Below, piece by piece: positions 12,201 through 23,300 of a stretch of DNA of 64,000 bases. The translations under genes were made by a program, and so were the position numbers. The notes under the pieces were generated by a model. That model was not told where the DNA came from, made no database searches, and saw only the letters and a program-made list of their open reading frames with translations. The stretch is from NCBI GenBank assembly GCA_015956445.1, contig WIUZ02000013.1:868001-932000 (forward strand), given 5' to 3'. Position 1 is the first letter of the stretch; every line of letters begins with the position of its first letter. Source of the DNA: Thelephora terrestris (Eukaryota > Basidiomycota > Agaricomycetes > Thelephorales > Thelephoraceae).

Positions 12201-14901
12201 TGTGTTGGACTACCATGGACCCGTCGCGCTTGCTTGCGATGATACAAAACTATTTGCAGCACTTCGCCTATACTGGGACAAGGAGAAGAAGTGCTATTTC
12301 CTTGTTGGCGCTTGCAGTGGACCAATCTGTGTACCCGATGTCGATGCGGCTCAAGAAGTATTAAGAGATGATAAAACCAAAAAAGCTACCAAGGTAATTT
12401 AATGATTATTCATTGTACGATATGATGATGACCACGGCCCATCCAGATTCGCCTATGGTGCATGACCATTCCTGTGGACGGCGTTGCACCGATCCTCCTT
12501 GCGGTTCTCCCGATCTCTGACAGTGAGAAACACCACACCCTTGTGCCGCACCTCAAGAAGATCCTCTGTGGCTTGATCAAGGAAAAAATCGAGGCCGTTT
12601 CGTATTCCTGTGATGGCACCGGGCTCGAACGGGGGGTCCAGCGGGAGATTTTGAACGGGGCCGGTAAACGCTTACAATACAAGATCAAGAGTCCCCAACG
12701 AGGAATGCCAGACACAACAATTACCATTCCGGTTTTCAACGGCCAGCCAATTTCCCTCCTACAGGACTCAAAGCATGCTCTAAAGACCCTGCGAAATAAT
12801 TTATTCTCGGGTGCACGGTTACTGACGCTCGGAAACTACACGATGCTCTATTCGACAATCCGTGATCTCGCGTTCGCAAACGGTTCCCCCCTCTATCGCC
12901 GTGACGTTGAGAAACTGGACCGACAGGACGACAATGCGGCATCACGTCTCTTTTCCGCTGATACACTCATGTACCTCACTAGCCACTACCCAGATCGTGT
13001 GGGGGAGGTTGTTTATCTGTTTGTATTTGGAGATCTCATCGACGCGTACCAAAACCGATCCATATTCCACCGTGAACGCATCAAAATGGTCCTGAGGGCA
13101 AGGTATTTCCTTGACTCCTGGGAACGATTTCTTGCACGTGCTGGGTACAAGAAAAAGCATCACTTCCTGTCTCACGAGGCCACTGACATTCTTCGTCAAG
13201 TCATCGAGGGATTGCTTGGTTTGATCTACATCTACCGAGACCATTTGCGCAATCCTGAACACAAACCCTCTTCTGCCATGGCTTCACTCAACCGAACAAT
13301 GCGAACACATTTTTGGCGAGGCCCGTCAAATCATAGAAGACTTCTGTTTCTTGGACTTCATCTATATGGTTCCCAAACTACGTGTCACCATTCGCGAAAC
13401 AATGTTACGTGCACGATCGGATCCCAGGGCAACCGCGAACGGATACAACCACACCCATTTCGATTCACGAGGTCTCAATATACCTGCCCTTTCCACATTC
13501 CCAAGTGACAACGAGATTGACGCCGCTGCGAAGGAGGGTGCTGATGAGGCCGAAAGCCTTTTGGCTCTTCTCGGTGTCTCACCAAAGCGATTGCAGGGTG
13601 ATTTACCAGCCAAGCTTCCACCAATCACAACCCTCATTGCAGATAAGGACGAGGACGAGGATGAAGATGAGGACGAAGGCAGCAGTGTAGTTCCTGAAGC
13701 GCAACAGCTCCAGGACCTGTTCTCCGAGGCCGAAAAAGAGGGTACCGAAGGATTTTTACCGCTTGCAAAGGCTGCAGCTCTCATTACCGCCGACGAATTC
13801 ATGAAAATGTATGTCACATATTCAATGTAACCATCATGGCGCTGACTACTGATGCATCTCTAGACAACGGCTTCCCGAACTAGACGACGATGCCGAGACC
13901 GAGGCCATGGTTGAAGAATACAATCGATTGTCCGCGCTCGTCAATGGGAGGATCCAATTGCCTGCCTTGGTTCTTGAGGATGAAATCTCGGAGTCATATG
14001 ACCTCAGGATCCTGGGAGGCGGAAGTCATGATTTTTCGATCCTGGTGGAATTGCGACGCTCGCACCAGACTCGACACGCAGCTGAAGGTGTTCGTACTCG
14101 GGACTCGGCCGAAACCAACAAGGCTGGCGAGTCCATGCGATGCAAACTTATCCGAGAAATGAACGCGCTCCTTCGTCAGGACCAGACCCGTGCCACAGGG
14201 ACAGGCCAAGGTCGCGAACTACGCTGGCAGACATCTGAAGGAACAGAGGACTCAGGGCCAGCACCCGCTTTGACTGGAAACTCGGCAAATGCTGCCGCTG
14301 TTGCCACGTTAAAACACAAGAAGGTTCATGTCCGTTTTTTGCTCCTCCATAAGCTAACGAAACTTTAGGCGACCGACTACCGATTGAAAAGGTTTAAGCA
14401 GGCACGAGTTCCATACCACAACCTGATAGCAGCGGCTCGGGTCAATTCTCTTTCCCCCCTTACCCCCGGCAGATTTGCTTGGGTGTTTTTTGACAATGAA
14501 GTGTCTCTTTCCCAAGGTGAGTCGTTTCGATTCATCCCGCGGCCGATGTTTAAACCTCATAATCAGTCATTTGTTTGTACTCTAAATCTGGTGGCAAAAA
14601 CGGCAAACATGCGGCTGTGTCCGACTCGTCAAGTATCACCGCATTATCGAACATCGGGCTTCAAATCTTCGGACATTCTCATTCCAGGTGGTTCACTCAT
14701 ATTCCTCCCCAAACCTCCCATCTACATGCAAAGCAGTTTGCGTTGCTACCTCCAAAACTATTTCTCCTGTGCCTCCGTTCCGCCGTGAAGGTGAACACGA
14801 CCCAGGTTGCTGAAGTGTCACAAGATGATTGGATGGAGTTTGAGGCTATGTCGGAGGCGGCGAAACTCATCAAGGATGCACTACATAAGTACGAAGAGTA
14901 G
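9222..14901 (+). CDS. Ulp1-type protease plus P-like transposase, spliced, one frameshift
   Basis: Predicted exons: 9222-10119, 10171-10457, 10516-11763, 11814-12064, 12123-12393, 12447-13808, 13864-14323, 14369-14516, 14567-14901; about 1750 residues if one frameshift is ignored. N-terminal part: C48/Ulp1-like cysteine protease with catalytic-looking GCHW (His), GDSL (Asp) and QPDTYSCAIC (Gln and Cys). Then a charged low-complexity linker and a zinc-finger-like segment (HSRCSTWL, RFRQHGEMC). The transposase has ALACDDTKL, SYSCDGTGLER, LLQDSKHALKTLRNNL and STEQCEHIFGEAR, which parallel the Asp, Asp, DxxH..K..RN and Glu motifs of P/THAP9 transposases. The frame shifts by one base between about 13236 and 13262, before the Glu motif, so this copy is probably inactive. 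An acidic Asp/Glu run lies at about 13645-13680. Exon 3 continues the protease frame in phase 0; two separate genes remain possible. Confidence 0.65.
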
Positions 14902-14989
14902 CTGATCTTTATTGTTAATTTTGTACGGCCAATGTACTTCGAGCGAATTCCCGATGAGCGGTCGCGGTATTATGGCCAGATCCCGATCC

Positions 14990-15066
14990 GGACATGGGCG
15001 CAGTTCCCAGTCCAGATGCCGGATCTCAGTCCGGACAAAACATCGCGCGAATCCGGACATGGCGAC
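14990..15066. repeat. Right subterminal repeats of the transposon
   Basis: Contains GATCCGGACATGG, CAGTCCGGACAAAA and GAATCCGGACATGG, the same core as at the left end, now in direct orientation rather than inverted. Confidence 0.55.
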
Positions 15067-15108
15067 GCAGATTTGGATCCGGCCTCCAAACCCGATGTCA
15101 GGGGTCCT

Positions 15109-15116
15109 CATACGGT
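15109..15116. repeat. Target-site duplication, right copy (CATACGGT)
   Basis: Eight bases directly after the right terminal repeat (GGGGTCCT), identical to 8802-8809. Confidence 0.9.
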
Positions 15117-15882
15117 CCAAACCGTCGATTATACGGCCGCTCGAGGCACAGGTTTTCGAGATTTGGAAACTGGAGGGCGAACTGTAGAATGAGTTGACAG
15201 TGACCGAAAGGGCGAATGAGCGTGAGGGAGGTTAGAGTTGAGTATAGATGGATGAAACAGGGTTTGTGAAGGTTTGCCCATCTTATGGCGTCATAGCCCT
15301 CAATGATGAGGGTGTGGACTCGGTTCAGGGATTGTCGGAAGCGGTAGAGGTGGGGTCCTAGGGTGCCCGGAGAAAATATACAAGAATCGTGGATGTGAAG
15401 CTGCCGAGTGTAACGCAGGAGGTCGCGATCTGCCATGTATGACATGTAGCGTTCGTCCCCCTCCATCCGTAATGAGACGAGAGCTGGCTTGTGATTTCGT
15501 CGGGTCAGGTGCAGTGTCTGATGGATGAGACGTCGAGTCGAGGCAAACATCGCTCTGCAAGTCAATGAACATGCTCGGAGGGCCCGAGGGTCATCAAAAA
15601 GTACGTTGATGATGTCGTCAATGAGTTCTTGGGGCAGGCCCATGCACCCGCGGTAGATCCCGGCAGAGAGCAAGTTGAGGTCGGCAAGTTCCTCCACCAC
15701 TTCCACATCCATCTTTTTACGCATCATCGCATCCGCAGACATCTCTCGACCTCTGACCTTCGTGATGACCGATCTAGCGCTTCGGCCAAGTACTCCAACT
15801 AATTTTAGTATACACAGTTGAGCATTTGAACAGTTGCGGAGGATCTGCAGGATACGAATTACGCACAAAGTCTGTTGACCAT

Positions 15883-16599
15883 TTGAGGAAGAGCTGACAC
15901 CGGCGATGCAAAACCTGGTGAGGAAGCCGATCTGTAGTGCGAGGGCTTCCGGCGAAAGGATATTGGGTTCATGGAGGCGACGAGAGACGAGATACATAGG
16001 GCCTTGACGGGTAGTAAGGGGGCTTGGATTTAAGATACTACAACGTTGTGAACACGAGGAGGTAGCGAGCAAACAACGTGGTGGCCGCCAAGGTGTAACG
16101 GGTTTTGGAAACAGATATGTGGCTCATGGGGCCTTAGGGCACAGCCTGAAGTATCCGGACGCTTACAGATAATGTGAACGCGGTGTGTTCGTAAACGCAA
16201 GACGGCGCTCGGCAATTTCACCCAGCTTCGAAGGCTGTGCAATGTTTCAGTCGAAGCTATACTGTCGGAGAAGTGTGTCAATAAACATATAGCATAGACA
16301 ATACGGGGGAACTAGCTTCTCAGCACGAATGGCCCGAGGAGTGCCGGCGGGCGAGAATGTGGCCATGCAGTCCATATGGAGCACACTACTTGCCGGTTTT
16401 GCGCCTTGTGATGCATCAATAATAGGACGAAAATTTTCATCGCTGTCTCTCGGAAACCCATCTCCCCCCTCACCTCACGCTTACTTCGTTGCTGGAATCC
16501 CCTGGTCTCGAAAAAGCGAATTGAGCATCTAGAGGTAGATCCGCACGCGGAAGGAGATCAGTGCCTCGTCTGAAACCCCTGCAACATTCCTCTCATGTA
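15883..16599. other. Intergenic region, no gene recognised
   Basis: Upstream region of F-box member C and downstream of remnant D. Open frames are short and without recognisable similarity. Confidence 0.5.
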
Positions 16600-17881
16600 G
16601 GCGTGAGTGCACGCAACGGGTCACTGCAAAGTGTATGCGCCCTCCTAACCAACAACGGAAAGTCGCCTTTGCACCCCTCTAGAAGAGCGTCTGGTCGCGA
16701 AGCTTGCCTGTCTTGATAGTGAACTTGAAACCCCACACTCGATGAGTTACCCCTCAAGAAACGGGTCCATAACTCTCCAGCTGCTCCAGCCCCCTGTAAA
16801 TTCCCTGGTAAACTGGGATGAAGGATTACTTGTTCCGAGAACGAACTCGCAGGGGACATAAGACGTGATTGTCGAAAGCGTTTCGAGGAGATCTAATGAC
16901 CAAAGCACGCAGAACGCCACACGGTCGCTAAATCGACATGAAGGATTGTGATTTCCGTGTGCCCAGGGCACTCCGATTGCGTGTTTCCTAACAGGAGAAG
17001 TTCAATGATTCCGCAATAGGAGACGAAGTGAAGGGGGGACAACGCGTACCGCATATATCAGGTGCGATAGTAGGCCTTCCAGGGTACGTTTGAACGTTTG
17101 CACCACGCGCTGAACGCGATCCCCATGGAAGCCCTCAAGTTGGATTGATTGAAAGTTGGTTCCACTTGTGAGCGGCGCTCACCGGCCAGCTTGAAATGTC
17201 CGACCAGGCTGGGGTGTCCACGCAAAGACCGGAGATTTTACATTGATGGTAGGGGCAGTCGAGTCCTAGATACCCCCTCTCGAATTGACAGTGGCTCATG
17301 GAACGATTTTCGAGTGGTGGCCCCTCGGCGACCAAAATGGTGACGTAGGGCGCGCGAGGTCAAGATTGATGGAACAGAACAAGTCGCGAAATGAATCGCC
17401 CATCCGAAAAAATCACGGTTCCCGGGGAATCGGTCCAGCGATTGTGATGGTGGTAGGAGGTAGGGGAAGTGCCAGGATGGCGGATTTGAACCCGTGGAAT
17501 GTACTGGAGGTCTGGAAGACCCTCGATGAAGCACAATCTCCTCCTCTTGAGTGAAAACGCTCCCGTGGTTTCGAAGAGTCAAACTTGATGTCTCAGGGAT
17601 GCGGACGAGGCCTCGAAGCGAACATCGCTTCGCAGATCAACGAACATACGTCCACCTGACAGTCGTTGTAGGGAATGTCCGTTATGTAGCTGGGCAGTCC
17701 TTGGGGCAGGTTCATACAATCGTGGAGGACCTTGGCGCGGATTAGGTTGAGGGTGACATGACACGCGGCCCCGACGGATGATCATTCCCTTCGACCTAGA
17801 CCCGGGGCAACTGAGCTGGCTGATTCCGTCAAAGACGCCGAAAATTCACAGTGCTAGGGGTTGCGCACAAAACTTGACCAA
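16600..17881 (-). pseudogene. Decayed F-box family member D
   Basis: The micro-exon is still recognisable at 17881-17869 (GGTCAAGTTTT then GTGCGC), but the start codon position reads TTG instead of ATG. Further fragments in order: NLPQGLPSYITDI and CSLICEAMFAS (F-box region, near 17700-17600), then FKFTIKTGKLRDQTLF followed by a stop, and a frameshifted C-terminal block with GGRIHFAV (near 16730-16620). These parallel the FRFTIRTGKL and CIYFEIS regions of member C. Several frame changes and stops make this a clear pseudogene. Confidence 0.65.
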
Positions 17882-18159
17882 TTGGTCCGGCCAGAAATGA
17901 ACAGGTGGGCGCTGGGGGTAGAGGGGGCGAGCAAAGTCTTCGGCCACTCGTGCGCTAGGTATACTTCTGCATATTTGCCTTGCTAGATCATCTTGACCGC
18001 CGTCGCAAGCAGCTCGCTGTCGAAAAATAGCTGAACGTTCGCACTGTGACTTCCTGGCAAGCATACATGAACTCACCGCACGCGTTCTAGACCCGACTCT
18101 CCGCTTTTTTTCACTCGCCGTACCCTGTAATTTCCACAATACGAAACGTGCCCAGAAGC

Positions 18160-18765
18160 GAAGGAAGGGACGAAGGCGTGCGATAACTGTCGACGAAGTC
18201 CTGATGCCGAGTGGAACTCGAGCTGCGACGAGTCACCCACTGGTGGCTGTCATAGGTACAGAGTTCTTTCTCAGACGTGCACGATCGATGGGCACCCTTC
18301 CTCACAACCCACCTTCACGTTCCCTCTCCTGGTCCCGGTCCCGGTCCTTGGCTCACGCCCAAGCTCGTAATTTAGAAAAGGGATGACACGCCGAGTGGTG
18401 CCGGATCCTCGGAACAAGCGGGGAGCCTTTCGAGGCACCAACCGAGTTTTCACGAGTGGCCTCATTCGTTGGAAAACTCGGGATCCTTCTTGAAAAGCCT
18501 TGGGGAAATGGCCTGGGGCGCTCCGATGGCGATGTTCGCGAGACTCGCGTCGTGGAACGGCGGAAGACCGTTCATTTCTGGCACCGGGGAAAACTTTGCG
18601 TCAACCGGAATCTTGTCCACGCAGGAATCCCAAGAACCCTACGCCGATGTCCCCTTTCCTCGTTTCAGCCCGCTGCCTAGTCGTGGCACGCCGCCTCCCT
18701 ACTCACCGTCGTCTCGCGGTTATCCCTCCACTCCATACCCCTTGTCGTGGAACAAGCGATGATTA
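18160..18765 (+). other. Possible exons of an unidentified plus-strand gene
   Basis: A frame from about 18375 (after a TTTAG acceptor-like site) to a stop at 18765 is open and protein-like in composition, rich in Ser and Pro, ending in TPPPYSPSSRGYPSTPYP. An upstream frame near 18170-18250 contains KACDNCRRS, which resembles the start of a Zn2Cys6 DNA-binding cluster, but the later cysteines do not fit well. No start codon or complete gene could be assembled. Confidence 0.25.
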
Positions 18766-19271
18766 TCCTCAATTCGAGAGCCTAACCTCAACAGGGCAAC
18801 CGATGGAGGTCAAGGACGGCGGAGCGCTCATCGCTGCTGCGATAGCTCATTCCCACAGCCCAGTACATCATCCCGACCTCCCGTATCTACTTCTGCGACT
18901 GGATGCGGGATGACCTTGGCAGATGGAGATCGCGCGCGGAGGCAAAAGTGCTGAGTGGCGCGATGCAGTGAGGGGTTTCGATCGAAAGTGGGGAGATTGA
19001 AATGTTTTCTAGCCAATCGACGTCGCCACGGAACGTCTTGTCGGTTCTGGTCGGGCAGTCAGACGGTCGGGTGGCCACGTCGTTTGACATCAGAGACTTG
19101 TTTGGCTTATATGACACGCAAACTCGGTTCTAGCTAGCTGAGGTATCACCAACCCAGCCCGATTTGTCGTAACCTCCCCTCCATGCACCCACTCATGTAT
19201 CATCTTGCATAATCCAGTTGACAGCACGCTAATCACGGCTTGAGCTCCAGCTTTCGGCGTCATCAAGTACC
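18766..19271. other. Intergenic region, nothing recognised
   Basis: Short overlapping frames only; 3' flank of T1. Confidence 0.45.
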
Positions 19272-20135
19272 TCAACCGAGCGCGCCCGTCCTAGTCGAAG
19301 TCCCCGGGCTCGCGACCTCGTCGACTGGGATTAACTTCCAGTTCTGGCACAGCTGAGAGCTGTTTCCACCGAACAGCTGAACCTATGAGCATGGAGATCC
19401 ATCTTTCTCAGCCCTTCATTGTCCGATTGGGGCACCGTGGAATGGAATAGGTGAAATAAAAGCCGACAATACCAACCTTGTTCCCATCGGAACTGTTTCC
19501 CCACCAAGCAAGATCCCACACCATCTCTGTCGTGCTCCAAACTAGCCTACATAATAGTGTGTGCAGGTAAATGGCTCTCAGTTTCAGAAACAACGCCAAT
19601 ATCTTTCCGTTCGAGTTTTCTCACCGGATGTACTCGAACCCTTTGTGCGTCTCGTCATCTACGATTTGAACTCTCCACGCCGCGGGATATGGAGAGACGG
19701 CGACAGTACTCCTATTTGATAGACCTTCTAGCATAGTACAGTAGAGGTCGGGTCTCGACGATCCCTTGGGGTGGACCTGGATCGATGTAGATGCGTGGTC
19801 AGGACGTTGTCTGGACGAGTGGAATCGATATTGGCTTCACCTTTCGGATAGTATAACCAAGTCCAAAAGGTTGGAACTCCCACTGCGGAAGATGGTATGA
19901 AATGGTCAATCGAAGACGGATCGCACATGATACACTGCACATGAGACCCCGACATCGCCGCGATAAGGGTCGAAGTAGAGCTCACCAAACCGTCTCCGGC
20001 GGATAACGCGTTCGCGGGCCTACAACAGAGGGTTCTCGAGCTCTCTTGCGTTTCCACGAAAGTTTGGCCGGCGAGATTTTGGATTTGGTAGGTGCCTGGT
20101 TTCAGTTTCCCGTTTATCAAGATGGAAGAGGACAT
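19272..20135 (-). CDS. Beta-trefoil family protein T1 (short tail)
   Basis: Start ATG at 20135; the last exon is 19382-19272. All five exons can be followed in frame: ILINGKLKPGTYQIQNLAG in exon 1; WEFQPFGLGYTIRK in exon 2; PYPAAWRVQIVDDETHKGFE in exon 3; LVWSTTEMVWDLAWWG in exon 4; CQNWKLIPVDE in exon 5. The protein then stops after 16 more residues, so the PY motif, acidic patch and Thr-rich tail are absent. It is the leftmost and among the most divergent members, separated from T2 by the LINE. Coding appears intact. Confidence 0.7.
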
Positions 20136-20371
20136 TTTGGTGGTGTCACCGTCGGGAATGTCGGTTGAGATGACCGTGGGTGATCGTCGCCGTCCCAGAT
20201 CCTCCACCCACTGAAGATATCCATGATGATCACGGTCCTACGCGGGTGTCGTAGGCCCGGATCAGCGGCGGGAGGCGATCGCCCGTGCTCCGTTTGATGT
20301 ATATACAATAGCGTGTGCATTCGGCGGGTGCACTCTGCACAGGCCACTAAAGTTCGGAGTATGGGCCGGTG

Positions 20372-20385
20372 AACGAGTGTACGGG
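20372..20385. repeat. LINE target-site duplication, left copy
   Basis: AACGAGTGTACGGG, 14 bases, repeated exactly at 24725-24738 after the poly-A tract. Confidence 0.85.
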
Positions 20386-23300
20386 CACACCATACTGGAG
20401 AGTATTATACCCGAACACGCACTTCAGAGATAATGCACAAACTCTGCGATCACTAATACTGATCAACACGAATATTCCCACTAACTCATATGACCAGATC
20501 CACTTCCCCACGCAAGACGTCACGGGCGTTCGCATCACACGCGAAAGGCAGAGTATACTTCTGATCAACGTATACAACGCATGTAACAACAGCGATGCAA
20601 TCACGGCGGTAAGCACCTTCCTAAAATCCGAATTCCCAGACGACCATGTACCAGACGACACACACGTCATCCTCCTCGGGGACTTTAACCGCCACCACGC
20701 AATGTGGGAGGATGCGCGTAACGCCCATCTCACCTCGAGTGAAACACAAATCCTCCCACTCCTAGACCTGATCACAGATTTTGACCTACGAATGGCATTA
20801 CCTCCAACGATACCAACCCTCCAAGCCCTCTCAACGGGTAACTGGACGAGACCTGACAACGTCTGGTGTACCAATCACTCACTAGAACTCTTTACCTCAT
20901 GCACAACTGACCCCGGCCTGAGAGGACCGAACACTGACCACCTTCCGATACTCTCGACAATCGACATCCCTTTACCGCGAAACCAACCGAAACAATCGCG
21001 CAACTTCCGGGAAGTAGACTGGAGAACATTCAACCAACACCTCACCACACGCCTCTCCGAACATCCACAACCACAACGCATCACCACTGAAGGGGAATTC
21101 CGAGCGTCACTCGACATCATAAACAACGCGCTCAAAGCAACGGTTGAAGACCAAATCCCGATCTCCAAACCTCTCCCACACACCAAGAGATGGTGGACAA
21201 GCGACCTCACAGTCCTTAGGAAAGCGAGAAACAGGCTAGCTAACGTTGCATACAGATGGAGAGCCACCCCCAACCACCCAGCGCACCAACAACTCAAGAC
21301 CGCAAACAAGGAGTACGCAGAACTCATCAAGAAGTCAAAGAAAGAGCACTGGGAGAATTGGCTAACGAATGCGTCGGAAAGAGACGTATGGACAGCGAAC
21401 AAATACGCGACTGACCCTCCGACAGATGGTGGACGAACGCGTATGCCAACGCTCAAGTTCACAGACCCCACAGGTGAAATCAGACACACGAACTCCAACC
21501 AGGAAAAGAGCACCGCACTAGCTAACTCATTCTTCCCTCCCCCTCCCGCGAGACCGATCATTCCCCACACGATCTACCCGAGACCCGCTGACATCTTTCA
21601 ATACTTCACCCCAGACCAGATCCGCAAAGCCGCCAAGAAACTGGAAGCTTACAAAGCACCAGGGCCAGACGGAATCCCTAACGTCGTTCTCAAAAAGACC
21701 ATTGACACGCTGATCAAACACGTCTATTATGTCTTTAGAGCCATCTTCGAACTCAACGTCTACCCGGATGAATGGAAGGAATCGATTACAGTTGTACTGA
21801 GGAAACCCGGTAAACCATCCTACGAAGAACCGAAAGCGTACCGACCCATCGCGCTACTCAATACCCTCGGAAAACTCTTCTCATCCATTGTTGCTGACGA
21901 TCTAAGCCACTTTTGCGAATCGAGACAGGCATTCCCCGCGAACCAATTCGGCAGCAGACCAGCCCGAACCACATCCGATTCGATGCTTCTACTAACCCAC
22001 AGAATCAAGGAAGCATGGAGACACAAAAAGGTAGCCTCGGTCCTCTTCCTGGACGTACAGGGTGCGTTCCCAAACGTCGTCAAAGAAGTCCTCATACACA
22101 ACATGAGAAAACGAGCAGTCCCAGAGCGATACGTTCTACTAACGGAGAGAATGCTGACCGGTCGAAAAACCAAACTCTCGTTTGACGACTTCTTCTCCGA
22201 TTTCATAGCAATAGACAACGGCAACAATCAGGGATGCCCACTCTCGATGATCTTCTACGCCTTCTACAACGCGGGACTTCTCGAAATCAGCCCACCCACA
22301 GCGACAAACGAGCAACAATTTGGCTACGTCGATGATGTGGCACTACTCGCCATAGGAGACAACCTCACGGAGACACACGGCAAACTCAACGACATGATGA
22401 CCCGCACGGGAGGCGCGTTCGAATGGTCCAAAACGCACAACTCGAAATTCGAGCTCTCCAAGCTTGCGCTCATGGACTTCACCACCAGACCACACCAGCC
22501 CACCGCCCTAACGCTAACTGACCCACACACCAGCACCACAACCACGATCAACCCGTCACTAACCTACCGCTTTTTAGGAGTCCTCTTCGACCCGAAGCTC
22601 AAGTGGAACGCCCAAACCGAACGCGCCGGTCGTTCAGCATCCGCATGGATAAACTTGGTACGTAGACTAGCACGCACAACAACAGGAATCTCAGCCAAGG
22701 GAATGCGACAACTCTACACGGCAATCACAATCCCCAAAATGTCCTACGCAGCAGAGGTTTGGTACACTACCCCCCACCTCCCAACACCGAACGCGACACG
22801 ACGGACGGGATCAATCAAGTTCACTCAAAAACTCGTCACAGAACAGCGAAGAGCAGCAATCACAATCCTAGGAGCGATGAGAACCACAGCCGGTGACGTC
22901 CTTAGTGTCCACGCGCACCTCCCCTTTCCCCATCTCCTTTTCCTCAAATCGCTGATTCGAGTTGCAACCCGTTTAGTTACCCTACCCGTCTGCCACCCGC
23001 TTCATAAACCCGTCCAACGAGCCGTCAAAAGAAGTCCCAAACGACACCGTAGCCCACTCCACCTCCTTTTCCTCACCACCGCAGTCAAACCGCAGAATTA
23101 TGAAACCATCCTAACCACCAGAAGGCGACGTAACTACTCTCTACTCGCAAATGTCGTCATAGAAGAAGACCGACAAAAAGCGATCGCAGCGGCACACGAT
23201 ATCGGAGGGACAGCAATCTACACAGACGGCTCGGGTTTTGAAAACAAGATCGGAGCAGCGGCGGTTTTGATAATCAATGGAACTAACATCAAAACCCTCA

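Larger units (their letters stand above)
8810..15108 (+). mobile_element. 6.3-kb DNA transposon, P-element/THAP9-like with Ulp1 protease
   Basis: The ends are imperfect inverted repeats of roughly 38 bp. Left begins AGGACCCGGGAAAGTTGGC; right, read inward on the minus strand, begins AGGACCCCTGACATCGGG; both continue into GGAGGCCGG..CCA.AAT. Perfect 8-bp duplications flank it, and removal restores the host F-box frame. Eight-base duplications fit P, hAT and Zisupton/KDZ elements. The encoded transposase motifs fit a P-element/THAP9-like RNase H fold best. KDZ-type is the main alternative. Both ends contain clustered copies of an ATCCGGACAT-like word. Confidence 0.8.
8083..15882 (-). pseudogene. 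F-box family member C, split by a DNA transposon
   Basis: 5' half: micro-exon 15882-15867 (ATGGTCAACAGACTTT, donor GTGCGT), intron 15799-15866, then coding from 15798 to the insertion at 15109. 3' half: coding from 8801 to 8562, intron 8499-8561, last exon 8498-8083. If the 6299-bp insert and one copy of the 8-bp duplication (CATACGGT) are left out, the coding length is 1362 nt (453 residues). The phase at the conserved last intron is then 1, exactly as in A and B. The 5' half carries the F-box (CMGLPQELIDDIINVLFDD, RACSLTCRAMFASTRR). The 3' half carries the shared C-terminal block (LRRLTLRT, KEAFPLLASRGCIYFEIS). No other break was found, so the insertion looks like the inactivating event and may be recent. 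Confidence 0.85.

Noticed and set aside
8810-15108. KDZ (Kyakuja-Dileera-Zisupton) assignment for the 6.3-kb element
   Set aside because: Eight-base duplications would fit, but the visible transposase motifs match the P-element/THAP9 pattern better. Kept as an alternative.
18170-18250. Zn2Cys6 transcription factor start (KACDNCRRS)
   Set aside because: Only the first two cysteines fit; the spacing of the remaining cysteines and the lack of following helix-linker sequence do not.
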